From: Actinoallomurus spadix
GTDB lineage: Bacteria; Actinomycetota; Actinomycetes; Streptosporangiales; Streptosporangiaceae
Direction of reading: 5' to 3'
Assembly: GCF_024055725.1 (NCBI RefSeq)
Contig: NZ_JAMXMX010000012.1
Span: forward strand, 124,001 to 188,000
DNA: 64,000 nucleotides
Below are positions 26,326 to 33,461 of the stretch, piece after piece (the stretch's first letter is position 1; each line of letters opens with the position of its first letter). The notes below the pieces were generated by a model that saw only the letters and a program-made list of their open reading frames with translations, did not search any database and was not told where the DNA came from. Both the position numbers and the translations under genes were made by a program.

Positions 26326-28046
26326 TCGCCACCGCCGGCCACGTCGACCACGGCAAGTCCACGCTCGTACGGGCGCTGACCGGCATGGAACCGGACCGCT
26401 GGGCCGAGGAGCGCCGGCGCGGCATGACGATCGGCCTCGGGTACGCCTGGACGACACTGCCGTCGGGGGAGCGGATCGCGCTCGTCGACGTGCCGGGCCA
26501 CGAGCGGTTCGTCACGACCATGCTGGCCGGCGTCGGGCCGGTGCCCGCCGTGATGTTCGTGGTCGCCGCGGACGAGGGCTGGATGCCGCAGTCCGCCGAG
26601 CATCTCGCGGCGATCGACGCTCTCGGCGTCCGGCACGGCCTGCTCGTCGTGACCCGCGCCGACCTCGCCGACCCCGCCGCCGCCCGCGACGAGGCCGCGG
26701 CCGAGATCGCCCGTACCGGCCTCGGACGGGTCGAGGCGGTCACGGTCAGCGGTGCCACGGGCGCGGGCCTGCCCGCCCTGCGGGACGCCCTGGACCGGCT
26801 CGTCGCCCGGCTCCCCGCCCCCGACGCCACCGCGCCCGTACGGGTCTGGGTGGACCGCGCGTTCACCATCAAGGGCAGCGGCACGGTGGTCACCGGCACC
26901 CTGCCCGGGGGAACCCTCAGTGTCGGCGCCGAACTGCGGCTCGACGGCCGCCCCGTACGCGTCCGGGCCCTGCAGACGCTGAAGGAGACCGCCGAGATCG
27001 TCTCCGCCGTCGCCCGCGTCGCCATCAACCTGCGCGGCGTCGACCGCGACCAGGTCGCCCGCGGCATGGCGCTGACGGGCGACGAGTGGACCGTCACCGA
27101 CCTCGTCGACGTCCGCGTCCACGGAGCCGACACGGCGGCGCTGCCCCGCGAGCCGGTCCTGCATATCGGTTCCGCCGCCGTCCCCGTACGCCTCCGCCCC
27201 CTGGGGGACGACACGGCGCGGCTGGCGCTGACCCGGCCGCTGCCGCTGCACATCGGTGACCGCGCGCTCCTGCGCGACCCCGGCGCCCGGCGGGTCGCCG
27301 GGCTGACCGTCCTGGACGTACGGCCCCCGGCGCTGCGACGGCGCGGCGCGGCCGCCGACCGCGCCCGCGAACTGGCGGCCGGGGTCCCGGACGCCGGGGC
27401 GCTGCTGCGCCGGTACGGCCTGCTCCGGATCGCCGACCTGCGCGCCATGGGCGTCGCCGCCGAGGCCGAGCCGGTCGCCGCGGACTGGCTCGCCGACCCG
27501 GAGCACTGGGCGTGCCTGCGCCGCCGGCTGGCGGAGGAGGTGGAGCGCCACGACGCCGCCGACCCGCTCGACCCGGGCCTTCCGGTGGAGGCGGCGCGGG
27601 CCCTGCTGGGCCTGCCCGACCGGCGGCTGGTCGACGCGCTGGCCCGCCCACCGCTCCGCCTGGACGGCGGTCGCGTGCGCGGGTCCGCGGAGGCGAGCCT
27701 GCCGGCGCCGGTGGCGGGTGCGGTCCGGCGGCTCCGCGACGAGCTGCGGAACGACCCGTTCCACGCCCCGGAGGCCGGCCGGCTCGCGGACCTGGGCCTC
27801 ACCGGCCGCGCCCTGGCCGCCGCCGTACGCGCGGGCGCGCTCCTGAAGATCGCCGACGGCATCGTCCTGCTGCCCGGCGCGGACACCGACGCCGCGCGGC
27901 GGCTGACCGGTCTGCCTCAGCCGTTCACGGTCAGCGAGGCGCGCCGCGCGCTCGGCACCACCCGGCGCGTCGCCGTTCCCCTGCTCGAACACCTCGACCG
28001 GCGCGGCCTCACCGAACGCACCGGAGACCGGCGCCGCGTCCGCTGA
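26316..28046 (+). CDS. selB: Selenocysteine-specific elongation factor SelB
   Basis: GTPase that brings Sec-tRNA(Sec) to a ribosome paused at a UGA next to a SECIS. 576 residues from GTG 26316. G1 is GHVDHGKST (residues 8-16), G3 DVPGHERF and G4 TRAD; EF-Tu-like domains II and III follow (VWVDRAFTIKGSGTVVTGTLPGG). From about residue 340 the winged-helix repeats that bind SECIS follow, ending LLEHLDRRGLTERTGDRRRVR. Overlaps selA, so the two are translationally coupled. E. coli SelB is 614 residues. Confidence 0.97.
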   Translation: MHVIATAGHVDHGKSTLVRALTGMEPDRWAEERRRGMTIGLGYAWTTLPSGERIALVDVPGHERFVTTMLAGVGPVPAVMFVVAADEGWMPQSAEHLAAIDALGVRHGLLVVTRADLADPAAARDEAAAEIARTGLGRVEAVTVSGATGAGLPALRDALDRLVARLPAPDATAPVRVWVDRAFTIKGSGTVVTGTLPGGTLSVGAELRLDGRPVRVRALQTLKETAEIVSAVARVAINLRGVDRDQVARGMALTGDEWTVTDLVDVRVHGADTAALPREPVLHIGSAAVPVRLRPLGDDTARLALTRPLPLHIGDRALLRDPGARRVAGLTVLDVRPPALRRRGAAADRARELAAGVPDAGALLRRYGLLRIADLRAMGVAAEAEPVAADWLADPEHWACLRRRLAEEVERHDAADPLDPGLPVEAARALLGLPDRRLVDALARPPLRLDGGRVRGSAEASLPAPVAGAVRRLRDELRNDPFHAPEAGRLADLGLTGRALAAAVRAGALLKIADGIVLLPGADTDAARRLTGLPQPFTVSEARRALGTTRRVAVPLLEHLDRRGLTERTGDRRRVR

Positions 28047-28137
28047 GACCTCCCACCGGGCATTAATTCGGTTGAAACGGGGACCGCCTGTCTGGCGTCA
28101 TAGACCCGGCTCACCGACATGCGGAGAGGAGATGGTG

Positions 28138-29331
28138 ATGCCGTACCGCACGATGAAGGGCGGCCACGTTCCGATCCGGATGTGGACCGACCCTGCGGAC
28201 GTCGAGACGGTCGCGCTCGACCAGCTGCGCAACGTGGCCGGGCTGCCGTGGGTGCACGGCGTCGCGGTCATGCCCGACGTGCACTACGGGAAGGGCGCGA
28301 CGGTCGGCTCGGTGATCGCGATGCGCGACGCCGTCGCGCCGGCCGCCGTGGGCGTGGACATCGGCTGCGGGATGACCGCGGTCAAGTCCAGCCTCACGGT
28401 CGAGGATCTCCCCGACGACCTGAGCCGCCTGCGCGCGAAGATCGAGAAGGCCGTTCCGGTGGGGCGCGGGGCGCACAAGACGCCCATCGACCCGTCCGCG
28501 ATCCCCGGTCTCAAGGAGCGCGGCTGGTACGACTTCTGGCAGCGGTACGACGAGCTGGCGCCGGTCGCGCGGTCCCGCCGGGGCAAGGCGACCTCGCAGC
28601 TCGGCACGCTCGGCTCGGGCAACCACTTCCTGGAGGTGTGCGCCGACGACGAGGGCTCGGTCTGGATCGTGCTGCACTCCGGCTCCCGCAACATCGGCAA
28701 GGAGCTGGCGGAGCACCACATCGAGGCCGCGATGCGCCTGCCGCACAACCAGGACCTGCCCGACCGCGACCTGGCGGTCTTCATCAACGGCACGCGCAAG
28801 ATGGAGGAGTACCGCCGGGACCTGTTCTGGGCGCAGGACTACGCGCGGCGCAACCGCGCCGTGATGATGGCCCTCACGCAGAACGTCGTCACGCGGTTCT
28901 TCGCCGGCAAGCGGGTCCGCTGGGACGACGTCATCTCCTGCCACCACAACTACGTGGCCGAGGAGGTCTACGACGGCGTCGAGCTGCTCGTCACCCGCAA
29001 AGGCGCGATCCGCGCGGGCGACGGCGACCTCGGGATCATCCCGGGATCGATGGCCACCGGCACGTACATCGTGCGGGGGCTCGGCAACGAGCAGGCGTTC
29101 AACTCCGCGTCGCACGGCGCGGGCCGGCGGATGAGCCGTAACCAGGCGAAGCGCTCCTTCACCGTGGACGACCTGATCGAGCAGACCAGGGGCGTCGAGT
29201 GCCGGAAGGACTCCGGGGTGATCGACGAGATCCCGGGGGCGTACAAGGACATCGAGTCGGTCATCGAGGCACAGTCCGACCTCGTCGAGGTCGTCGCCCA
29301 CCTGCGCCAGCTGATCTGCGTCAAGGGCTGA
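28138..29331 (+). CDS. rtcB: RtcB RNA ligase (3'-phosphate / 5'-OH)
   Basis: GTP- and Mn-dependent RNA ligase joining 2',3'-cyclic phosphate or 3'-phosphate ends to 5'-OH ends in RNA repair. ATG 28138 is preferred because GAGGAG lies six bases upstream (an ATG at 28132 abuts the SD). 397 residues with metal-binding Cys77 in GVDIGCGM, LGSGNHFLEV, HSGSRNIG, CHHNYV and nucleotidyl-histidine region SASHGAGRRMSRNQA. No archease is visible nearby. It follows selAB by 91 bp; a functional link is not established. Confidence 0.95.
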   Translation: MPYRTMKGGHVPIRMWTDPADVETVALDQLRNVAGLPWVHGVAVMPDVHYGKGATVGSVIAMRDAVAPAAVGVDIGCGMTAVKSSLTVEDLPDDLSRLRAKIEKAVPVGRGAHKTPIDPSAIPGLKERGWYDFWQRYDELAPVARSRRGKATSQLGTLGSGNHFLEVCADDEGSVWIVLHSGSRNIGKELAEHHIEAAMRLPHNQDLPDRDLAVFINGTRKMEEYRRDLFWAQDYARRNRAVMMALTQNVVTRFFAGKRVRWDDVISCHHNYVAEEVYDGVELLVTRKGAIRAGDGDLGIIPGSMATGTYIVRGLGNEQAFNSASHGAGRRMSRNQAKRSFTVDDLIEQTRGVECRKDSGVIDEIPGAYKDIESVIEAQSDLVEVVAHLRQLICVKG

Positions 29332-29390
29332 CCGGCGCCCGCCGGGTCGCGGCCCTGCGGGCGCGCCGAAGGCTCACCGGGAGCCGTTGA

Positions 29391-29419
29391 GCCGTCCCCG
29401 CCGGGACGGCGGGGACGGC
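29391..29419 (+). terminator. rtcB terminator
   Basis: Twelve-base perfect stem GCCGTCCCCGCC / GGCGGGGACGGC with a five-base loop, 60 bp after the rtcB stop. Confidence 0.75.
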
Positions 29420-29507
29420 TCCGGCGTCGCCATCGCCGTCGTCACGGTGCCGCCGCCGTGGGCTCCACGCCGCCCGTGGTCACAACGGACGGCCGGTTCG
29501 CGCCGGG

Positions 29508-29535
29508 GCCGTCCCCGCACGGGGGCGGGGACGGC
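29508..29535 (-). terminator. Terminator of the secreted DUF4232-like gene
   Basis: Stem GCCGTCCCCGC (29508-29518) / GCGGGGACGGC (29525-29535) with loop ACGGGG, 28 bp beyond the stop of the minus-strand gene. Its stem is nearly identical to the rtcB terminator 90 bp away. Confidence 0.65.
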
Positions 29536-29562
29536 TTCAGCACGCGTGCGCCGGCTCGGGGA

Positions 29563-30075
29563 TCAGTCCAGCCAGGGCTTGAGGGCGCCGACCTTGATGC
29601 TCTTCTTGGAGATCGAGCGGTACGTCGAGCTCCAGCGGATCGGCTTGAAGGCCGCGCCCTTGGGGGACACCGTGACCTGGACCCACGCCGGGTGGACGGG
29701 GTGCTTGCCGCCCTTCGTGAAGGTCAGGTGGAACACCGCCTGGTCGGCGGGGCCGACCAGGGCCTGGCCCTTGGCGCCCTTGTACACGCCGATGACCTTG
29801 TGCTTCTTGTCCAGCAGCCGGACGACCGGCCGGCCGCTGAGCAGGCAGGTCTTCTTGCCCTTCGTGCTGATCGACAGCGGCTGGTCGACTTTCTTGCCCG
29901 TGACGTAGTCGTGGGCGAACTGGAGGACCAGCTTGTTCTTGGCGACCGAGCAGGCCGGTGCCTTCGCCGTCGTGGTCGCGGCCTGCGCCGGTGACGCGAG
30001 ACCGGCCACGGCGATGGCGCCGGCGACGCCGGTCATCGCGAGCGTGGTGCTGAGCTTCACCTGGGTGACTCTCAC
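29563..30075 (-). CDS. Secreted DUF4232-like protein
   Basis: 170 residues from ATG 30075. A Sec signal peptide (MRVTQVKLSTTLAMTGVAGAIAVAGLASPAQAA) is followed by a single lysine-rich beta-sandwich-like domain with CSVAKNKLVLQ and KKTCLLSGRPVVRLLD. Composition and motifs fit small DUF4232 secreted proteins of actinobacteria; role unknown. A 7-bp inverted repeat (CTCCCGC…GCGGGAG, 30092-30110) lies just upstream in its 5' region. Confidence 0.7.
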   Translation of the reverse strand: MRVTQVKLSTTLAMTGVAGAIAVAGLASPAQAATTTAKAPACSVAKNKLVLQFAHDYVTGKKVDQPLSISTKGKKTCLLSGRPVVRLLDKKHKVIGVYKGAKGQALVGPADQAVFHLTFTKGGKHPVHPAWVQVTVSPKGAAFKPIRWSSTYRSISKKSIKVGALKPWLD

Positions 30076-30273
30076 TCTCCATCGGAGACGGCTCCCGCTA
30101 CACGCGGGAGGGACGGATCTCCCGTCCAGAGACCATGATCATCTAGGGCGGCGGTACGAGGAGCGGTTTCGCCATAAGTCAGGGAACGGACGGGTGCGAC
30201 GGCGCCGGCCGCCGCGTGTTGTCGGCGCGACGGCATAGGCTGGGGTGTCCGTAACGACAGAGGGGGTTCGTCC

Positions 30274-31263
30274 TTGCTCGTGGACGGGTTCGGCCGGGTG
30301 GCCACCGACCTTCGCGTGTCCCTCACCGACCGATGCAACCTGCGCTGCACCTACTGCATGCCCCCCGAAGGCCTCGAGTGGCTTCCCAAGCCGGAGCTGC
30401 TCACCGACGACGAGGTCGTCCGGCTCGTGCGGGTGGGCGTCGAGCGCCTCGGCATCACCGAGGTCCGCTACACCGGAGGCGAGCCGCTGCTCCGCAGGGG
30501 ACTCGCCGACATCGTGGCGCGCACCACCGCGCTGCGCCCGCGCCCGCAGGTGTCGCTGACCACGAACGCCATCGGCCTCGCCCGGCTGGCCGGGCCGCTG
30601 CGCGAGGCCGGCCTCGACCGGGTGAACGTCTCCCTCGACACCCTCGACCGGGAGACCTTCGCGCGCCTCTCCCACCGGGACCGGCTGCCGGACGTCCTCG
30701 CCGGGCTCGCCGCCGCGCACCGGGCCGGGCTGCGGCCGGTGAAGGTGAACACCGTGCTGATGCGCGGCGTCAACGACCACGAGGCAGCGGCCCTGCTGCG
30801 CTTCTGTCTGGAGCAGGGGTACGAACTGCGGTTCATCGAGCAGATGCCGCTCGACGCCCAGCACGGCTGGCGCCGGGAGGACATGGTCACCGCGGACGAG
30901 ATCCTCGACCGGCTCGCCGCGGAGTTCACGCTCGTCCCCGACGACACGGCCGTACGCGGCAGCGCGCCGGCGGAGACGTTCCTCGTCGACGGAGGACCGG
31001 CGCGGGTCGGCGTCATCGGCTCGGTCACCCGGCCGTTCTGCGGAGCGTGCGACCGCGTCCGGCTCACCGCGGACGGCCAGATCCGCAACTGCCTGTTCGC
31101 CCGGGAGGAGTCCGACCTGCGCGCGGCGCTGCGCTCGGGCGCCTCGGACGACGACGTCGCCGAGCGCTGGACCGCCGCGGTGGCGGCCAAGCGCGCGGGG
31201 CACGGCATCGACGATGTCGGATTCCTGCAGCCCGCCCGCCCGATGTCCGCGATCGGCGGGTAG
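30274..31263 (+). CDS. moaA: GTP 3',8-cyclase MoaA (molybdenum cofactor synthesis)
   Basis: Radical SAM enzyme for the first step of molybdopterin synthesis. TTG 30274 is chosen because AGGGGG lies seven bases upstream; 329 residues. Radical-SAM cysteines are in CNLRCTYC (Cys21, 25, 28), the C-terminal [4Fe-4S] ligands are in FCGACDRVRLTADGQIRNC, and the protein ends in the conserved Gly-Gly. SAM-binding RYTGGEPLLR is present. It provides cofactor for the formate dehydrogenase and other molybdoenzymes. Heads a tight cluster with DUF3467, mobA and DUF6457 genes. Confidence 0.96.
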   Translation: MLVDGFGRVATDLRVSLTDRCNLRCTYCMPPEGLEWLPKPELLTDDEVVRLVRVGVERLGITEVRYTGGEPLLRRGLADIVARTTALRPRPQVSLTTNAIGLARLAGPLREAGLDRVNVSLDTLDRETFARLSHRDRLPDVLAGLAAAHRAGLRPVKVNTVLMRGVNDHEAAALLRFCLEQGYELRFIEQMPLDAQHGWRREDMVTADEILDRLAAEFTLVPDDTAVRGSAPAETFLVDGGPARVGVIGSVTRPFCGACDRVRLTADGQIRNCLFAREESDLRAALRSGASDDDVAERWTAAVAAKRAGHGIDDVGFLQPARPMSAIGG

Positions 31264-31273
31264 AAAGGGACGC

Positions 31274-31585
31274 GTGACCGAACAGCCGCAGGAACACCGG
31301 GTCGAGATCACCGTGCCGCCCGACCACGAGGTCGGCGTGTACGCCGGGTTCGCGTCGGTGTGGCGCACTCAGGACTCGTTCGTCATCGACTTCTCCACGG
31401 CGGTGCGCCCGCCGGAGGTGGTGCAGGACGATGAGAGCGGCGAATCGTACGTCCACGTCCCCGCGCAGGTGGTGTCCCGAGTGCGGATCCCGCCGAGCCA
31501 GGTCTGGGAGCTGATGAAGGCCCTCGAGCAGAACCTCAGCGCGTACGAGCGGGAGAGCGGCAAGAGCGCCCATGACGGCGGATGA
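31274..31585 (+). CDS. DUF3467 family protein
   Basis: 103 residues from GTG 31274 with AAAGGGA upstream. Contains the DUF3467 core (YAGFASVWRTQDSFVIDFSTAVRPP; VVSRVRIPPSQVWELMKALEQNLSAYER). Unknown function. Overlaps mobA by 14 bp; co-transcribed with moaA. Confidence 0.85.
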   Translation: MTEQPQEHRVEITVPPDHEVGVYAGFASVWRTQDSFVIDFSTAVRPPEVVQDDESGESYVHVPAQVVSRVRIPPSQVWELMKALEQNLSAYERESGKSAHDGG

Positions 31586-32156
31586 CGCGTACGACGCCGT
31601 GATCCTGGCCGGCGGGGCGGCGTCGCGGCTGCGCGGCGCCGACAAGCCCGGTCTGCTCGTCGGCGGGCGGCCGCTGGTGGCGCGCGTCGGTGCGGCCGTG
31701 GCGGGCGCGCGGCGCGTCGTGCTCGTCGGGCCGGAGCGTCCCGAGCTGCCCACCGCGATCACCGTCCGTGAGGACCCGCCGGGCGCCGGGCCGGTGCCCG
31801 CTCTGCGCGCCGGGCTGACGCGGGTCGAGTCGCCGTGGGTGGCCGTGCTCGCCGCCGACCTGCCGTTCCTCACCTCCGGCGATGTGACCGCTCTGCGCGG
31901 CCGCGCCCGTGGCCGTACCGGGGCGGTGTACGTCGACGACGAGGACCGGTGCCAGTGGCTGACCGGGGTGTGGCGGACCGCCGCGCTGCGCGCCGCTCTG
32001 GCCGGCTATCCCGGGGCGTCGCTGCGGGGGCTGATGGACCCGCTCGACCCGGTGCGCGTACGGGCCGCCGGACGCCCCCGGCCCGCGTGGTACGACTGTG
32101 ACACGGAGGACGACGTCGCCCAGGCGTCCCGGCTGATCGAGGAGAACGATGCTTGA
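31572..32156 (+). CDS. mobA: Molybdenum cofactor guanylyltransferase MobA
   Basis: Attaches GMP to Mo-molybdopterin to make MGD, the cofactor form used by bis-MGD formate dehydrogenase. 194 residues from ATG 31572. The nucleotide-binding motif is LAGGAASRLRGADK (residues 12-25), followed by DPPGAGPVPALRAGL and VLAADLPFLT. Overlaps its neighbours on both sides. Confidence 0.92.
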   Translation: MTADDAYDAVILAGGAASRLRGADKPGLLVGGRPLVARVGAAVAGARRVVLVGPERPELPTAITVREDPPGAGPVPALRAGLTRVESPWVAVLAADLPFLTSGDVTALRGRARGRTGAVYVDDEDRCQWLTGVWRTAALRAALAGYPGASLRGLMDPLDPVRVRAAGRPRPAWYDCDTEDDVAQASRLIEENDA

Positions 32157-32394
32157 GGAGTGGCTCGACACGGCGTGCGCGGAGCTCGGCATCGACCGCG
32201 CGGAGGTCGACCGTGACCTGGTCCTCGACCTGGCCCGTGACGTCGCGCACGGCGTGGCACGGCCCGCCGCTCCTCTCACGGCGTACCTGCTCGGCCTGGC
32301 CGTGGGACGGGGCGAACCCGCGCGGGACGCGGCGGCCCGTGTCACCGCACTCGCCACCGAGTGGGCCGCGCGCCGTGAGGGCCGGCCGTCGTAG
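32149..32394 (+). CDS. DUF6457 small protein
   Basis: 81 residues from ATG 32149, overlapping mobA by 8 bp. All-helical sequence starting MLEEWLDTACAELGID with LARDVAHGVARPAAPLTAYLLGLA, typical of DUF6457 proteins found next to mobA in actinobacteria. Conserved position suggests a Moco-related role; mechanism unknown. Confidence 0.8.
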   Translation: MLEEWLDTACAELGIDRAEVDRDLVLDLARDVAHGVARPAAPLTAYLLGLAVGRGEPARDAAARVTALATEWAARREGRPS

Positions 32395-32433
32395 TCTCAT
32401 GACCGCCGGGGCCCGGGAACGGGCCCTGGTCCT

Positions 32434-32640
32434 TTACGGCAGGTCGTCGACCGGGATCGTGTCGCGGAGAAAGCCGCGACGGCCCAGGAAGGTGCTCAGG
32501 TGCTCCTTGTGGTCGTCGCAGGCCAGCCAGATCTTGCGCCGGTCGGCATCGTGGATCTTCGGGTTGTTCCAGCGCAGCGCCCACCGGGCGTCGGCGTGGC
32601 AGCCCTTGGCGGAGCACTGGAGCGGTTCGGGAGCGGTCAC
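32434..32640 (-). CDS. Small protein annotated as acetone-carboxylase-like in actinobacteria
   Basis: 68 residues from GTG 32640 (VTAPEPLQCSAKGCHADA); ATG 32694 would add 18 residues. Has CSAKGC, ALRWNNPKIHDADRRKIWLACDDHKEHLSTFLGRRGFL with Cys and His spaced like a zinc site. Related proteins are widespread in actinobacteria under the name acetone carboxylase, which probably does not describe the function. Confidence 0.7.
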   Translation of the reverse strand: MTAPEPLQCSAKGCHADARWALRWNNPKIHDADRRKIWLACDDHKEHLSTFLGRRGFLRDTIPVDDLP

Positions 32641-32749
32641 CTCCCTAGTCTGGCCGATCGGCGAACCGGTCGTGTCCGGCCGGCCCACCGGCATGGCGGG
32701 CCTCGCAGTTCACCTGGATAACCCTGACTGTGCGTATTCGTTGCGATTT

Positions 32750-32774
32750 GTTTGGGTTGTAGGCGTCCGGGTAC
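32750..32774 (+). promoter_or_regulatory. Sigma-B/F-type stress promoter for the hemerythrin gene
   Basis: GTTT (32750-32753), 15-bp spacer, GGGTAC (32769-32774), 84 bp upstream of GTG 32858. This matches the actinobacterial sigma-B/sigma-F consensus GTTT-N14-16-GGGTAT/C. Confidence 0.6.
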
Positions 32775-32857
32775 GCGGGGCGCAACGGTTGAGCAGACAG
32801 CCGATCCCGCGCGGGCGGGGCTGTCGCTCGCCCGGGGTCGGCGGACGAGGAGGCACC

Positions 32858-33442
32858 GTGCCGTCCGATCGTGGGTCCCGGGACGTCATCGACGTGCTCA
32901 CCGGGGATCACCGTCGTGTGAAGGAGATGTTCGTTCGCGTCATCGCGCTCCCGCGCGGAGACAGACGGCGCCGCTACGTCGTGGCGAGCGTGATCACCGA
33001 GCTCATGCGCCACGCCGCGGCCGAGGAGCAGTACCTGTATCCGGCGGTCCGGGCGCACATCCCGGACGGCGACCGGCTCGCCGCGGAGAAGATCGCGGAC
33101 CATGCCCTGACGCGGCAGACGATCAACGAACTGGACGGACTCGACCCGTCGGACGCCCGGTTCGACGAGGTGTTCCGCCGCCTCATCGGGACCACTCAGG
33201 AGCACCTCGCGGACGAGGAGACGAACCTCTTCCCGCGGCTGGCCGGCGCCTGCGACACCGACACGCTCCACGAGCTCGGCACCAAGGTCGAGCGCGCCAA
33301 GCGGGCGACGCCCGTATGGCCGGCCGCCGCGCCGGCCGATGTTCCGTCGCTCGACGGCTGGTGCGGTCCCGGCCTGGTCGATCACACGGGCCCGGGGCTG
33401 GACGGCCGCCCGGGGACCGGCTCGGGACCCCTCGCGCGGTGA
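32858..33442 (+). CDS. Hemerythrin HHE-domain protein
   Basis: 194 residues from GTG 32858 with GAGGAGG upstream. Di-iron HHE signature: LTGDHRRVKEMF, ITELMRHAAAEEQYLYPAV, DHALTRQTINEL and TQEHLADEETNLFPRLA. Residues ~155-194 are a Gly/Pro-rich tail. Actinobacterial single-domain hemerythrins are often under the general stress response, which agrees with the upstream promoter. Confidence 0.88.
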   Translation: MPSDRGSRDVIDVLTGDHRRVKEMFVRVIALPRGDRRRRYVVASVITELMRHAAAEEQYLYPAVRAHIPDGDRLAAEKIADHALTRQTINELDGLDPSDARFDEVFRRLIGTTQEHLADEETNLFPRLAGACDTDTLHELGTKVERAKRATPVWPAAAPADVPSLDGWCGPGLVDHTGPGLDGRPGTGSGPLAR

Positions 33443-33461
33443 CCGGGCCGCGACAGGACCG

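Noticed and set aside
25611-27992. 793-residue minus-strand ORF opposite selA/selB
   Set aside because: Low-complexity Arg/Gly/Pro/Ala composition and no motifs; shadow of the two genes.
30076-30273. Moco riboswitch before moaA
   Set aside because: Only a 7-bp hairpin belonging to the divergent gene's leader is visible; the known motif is not recognised.
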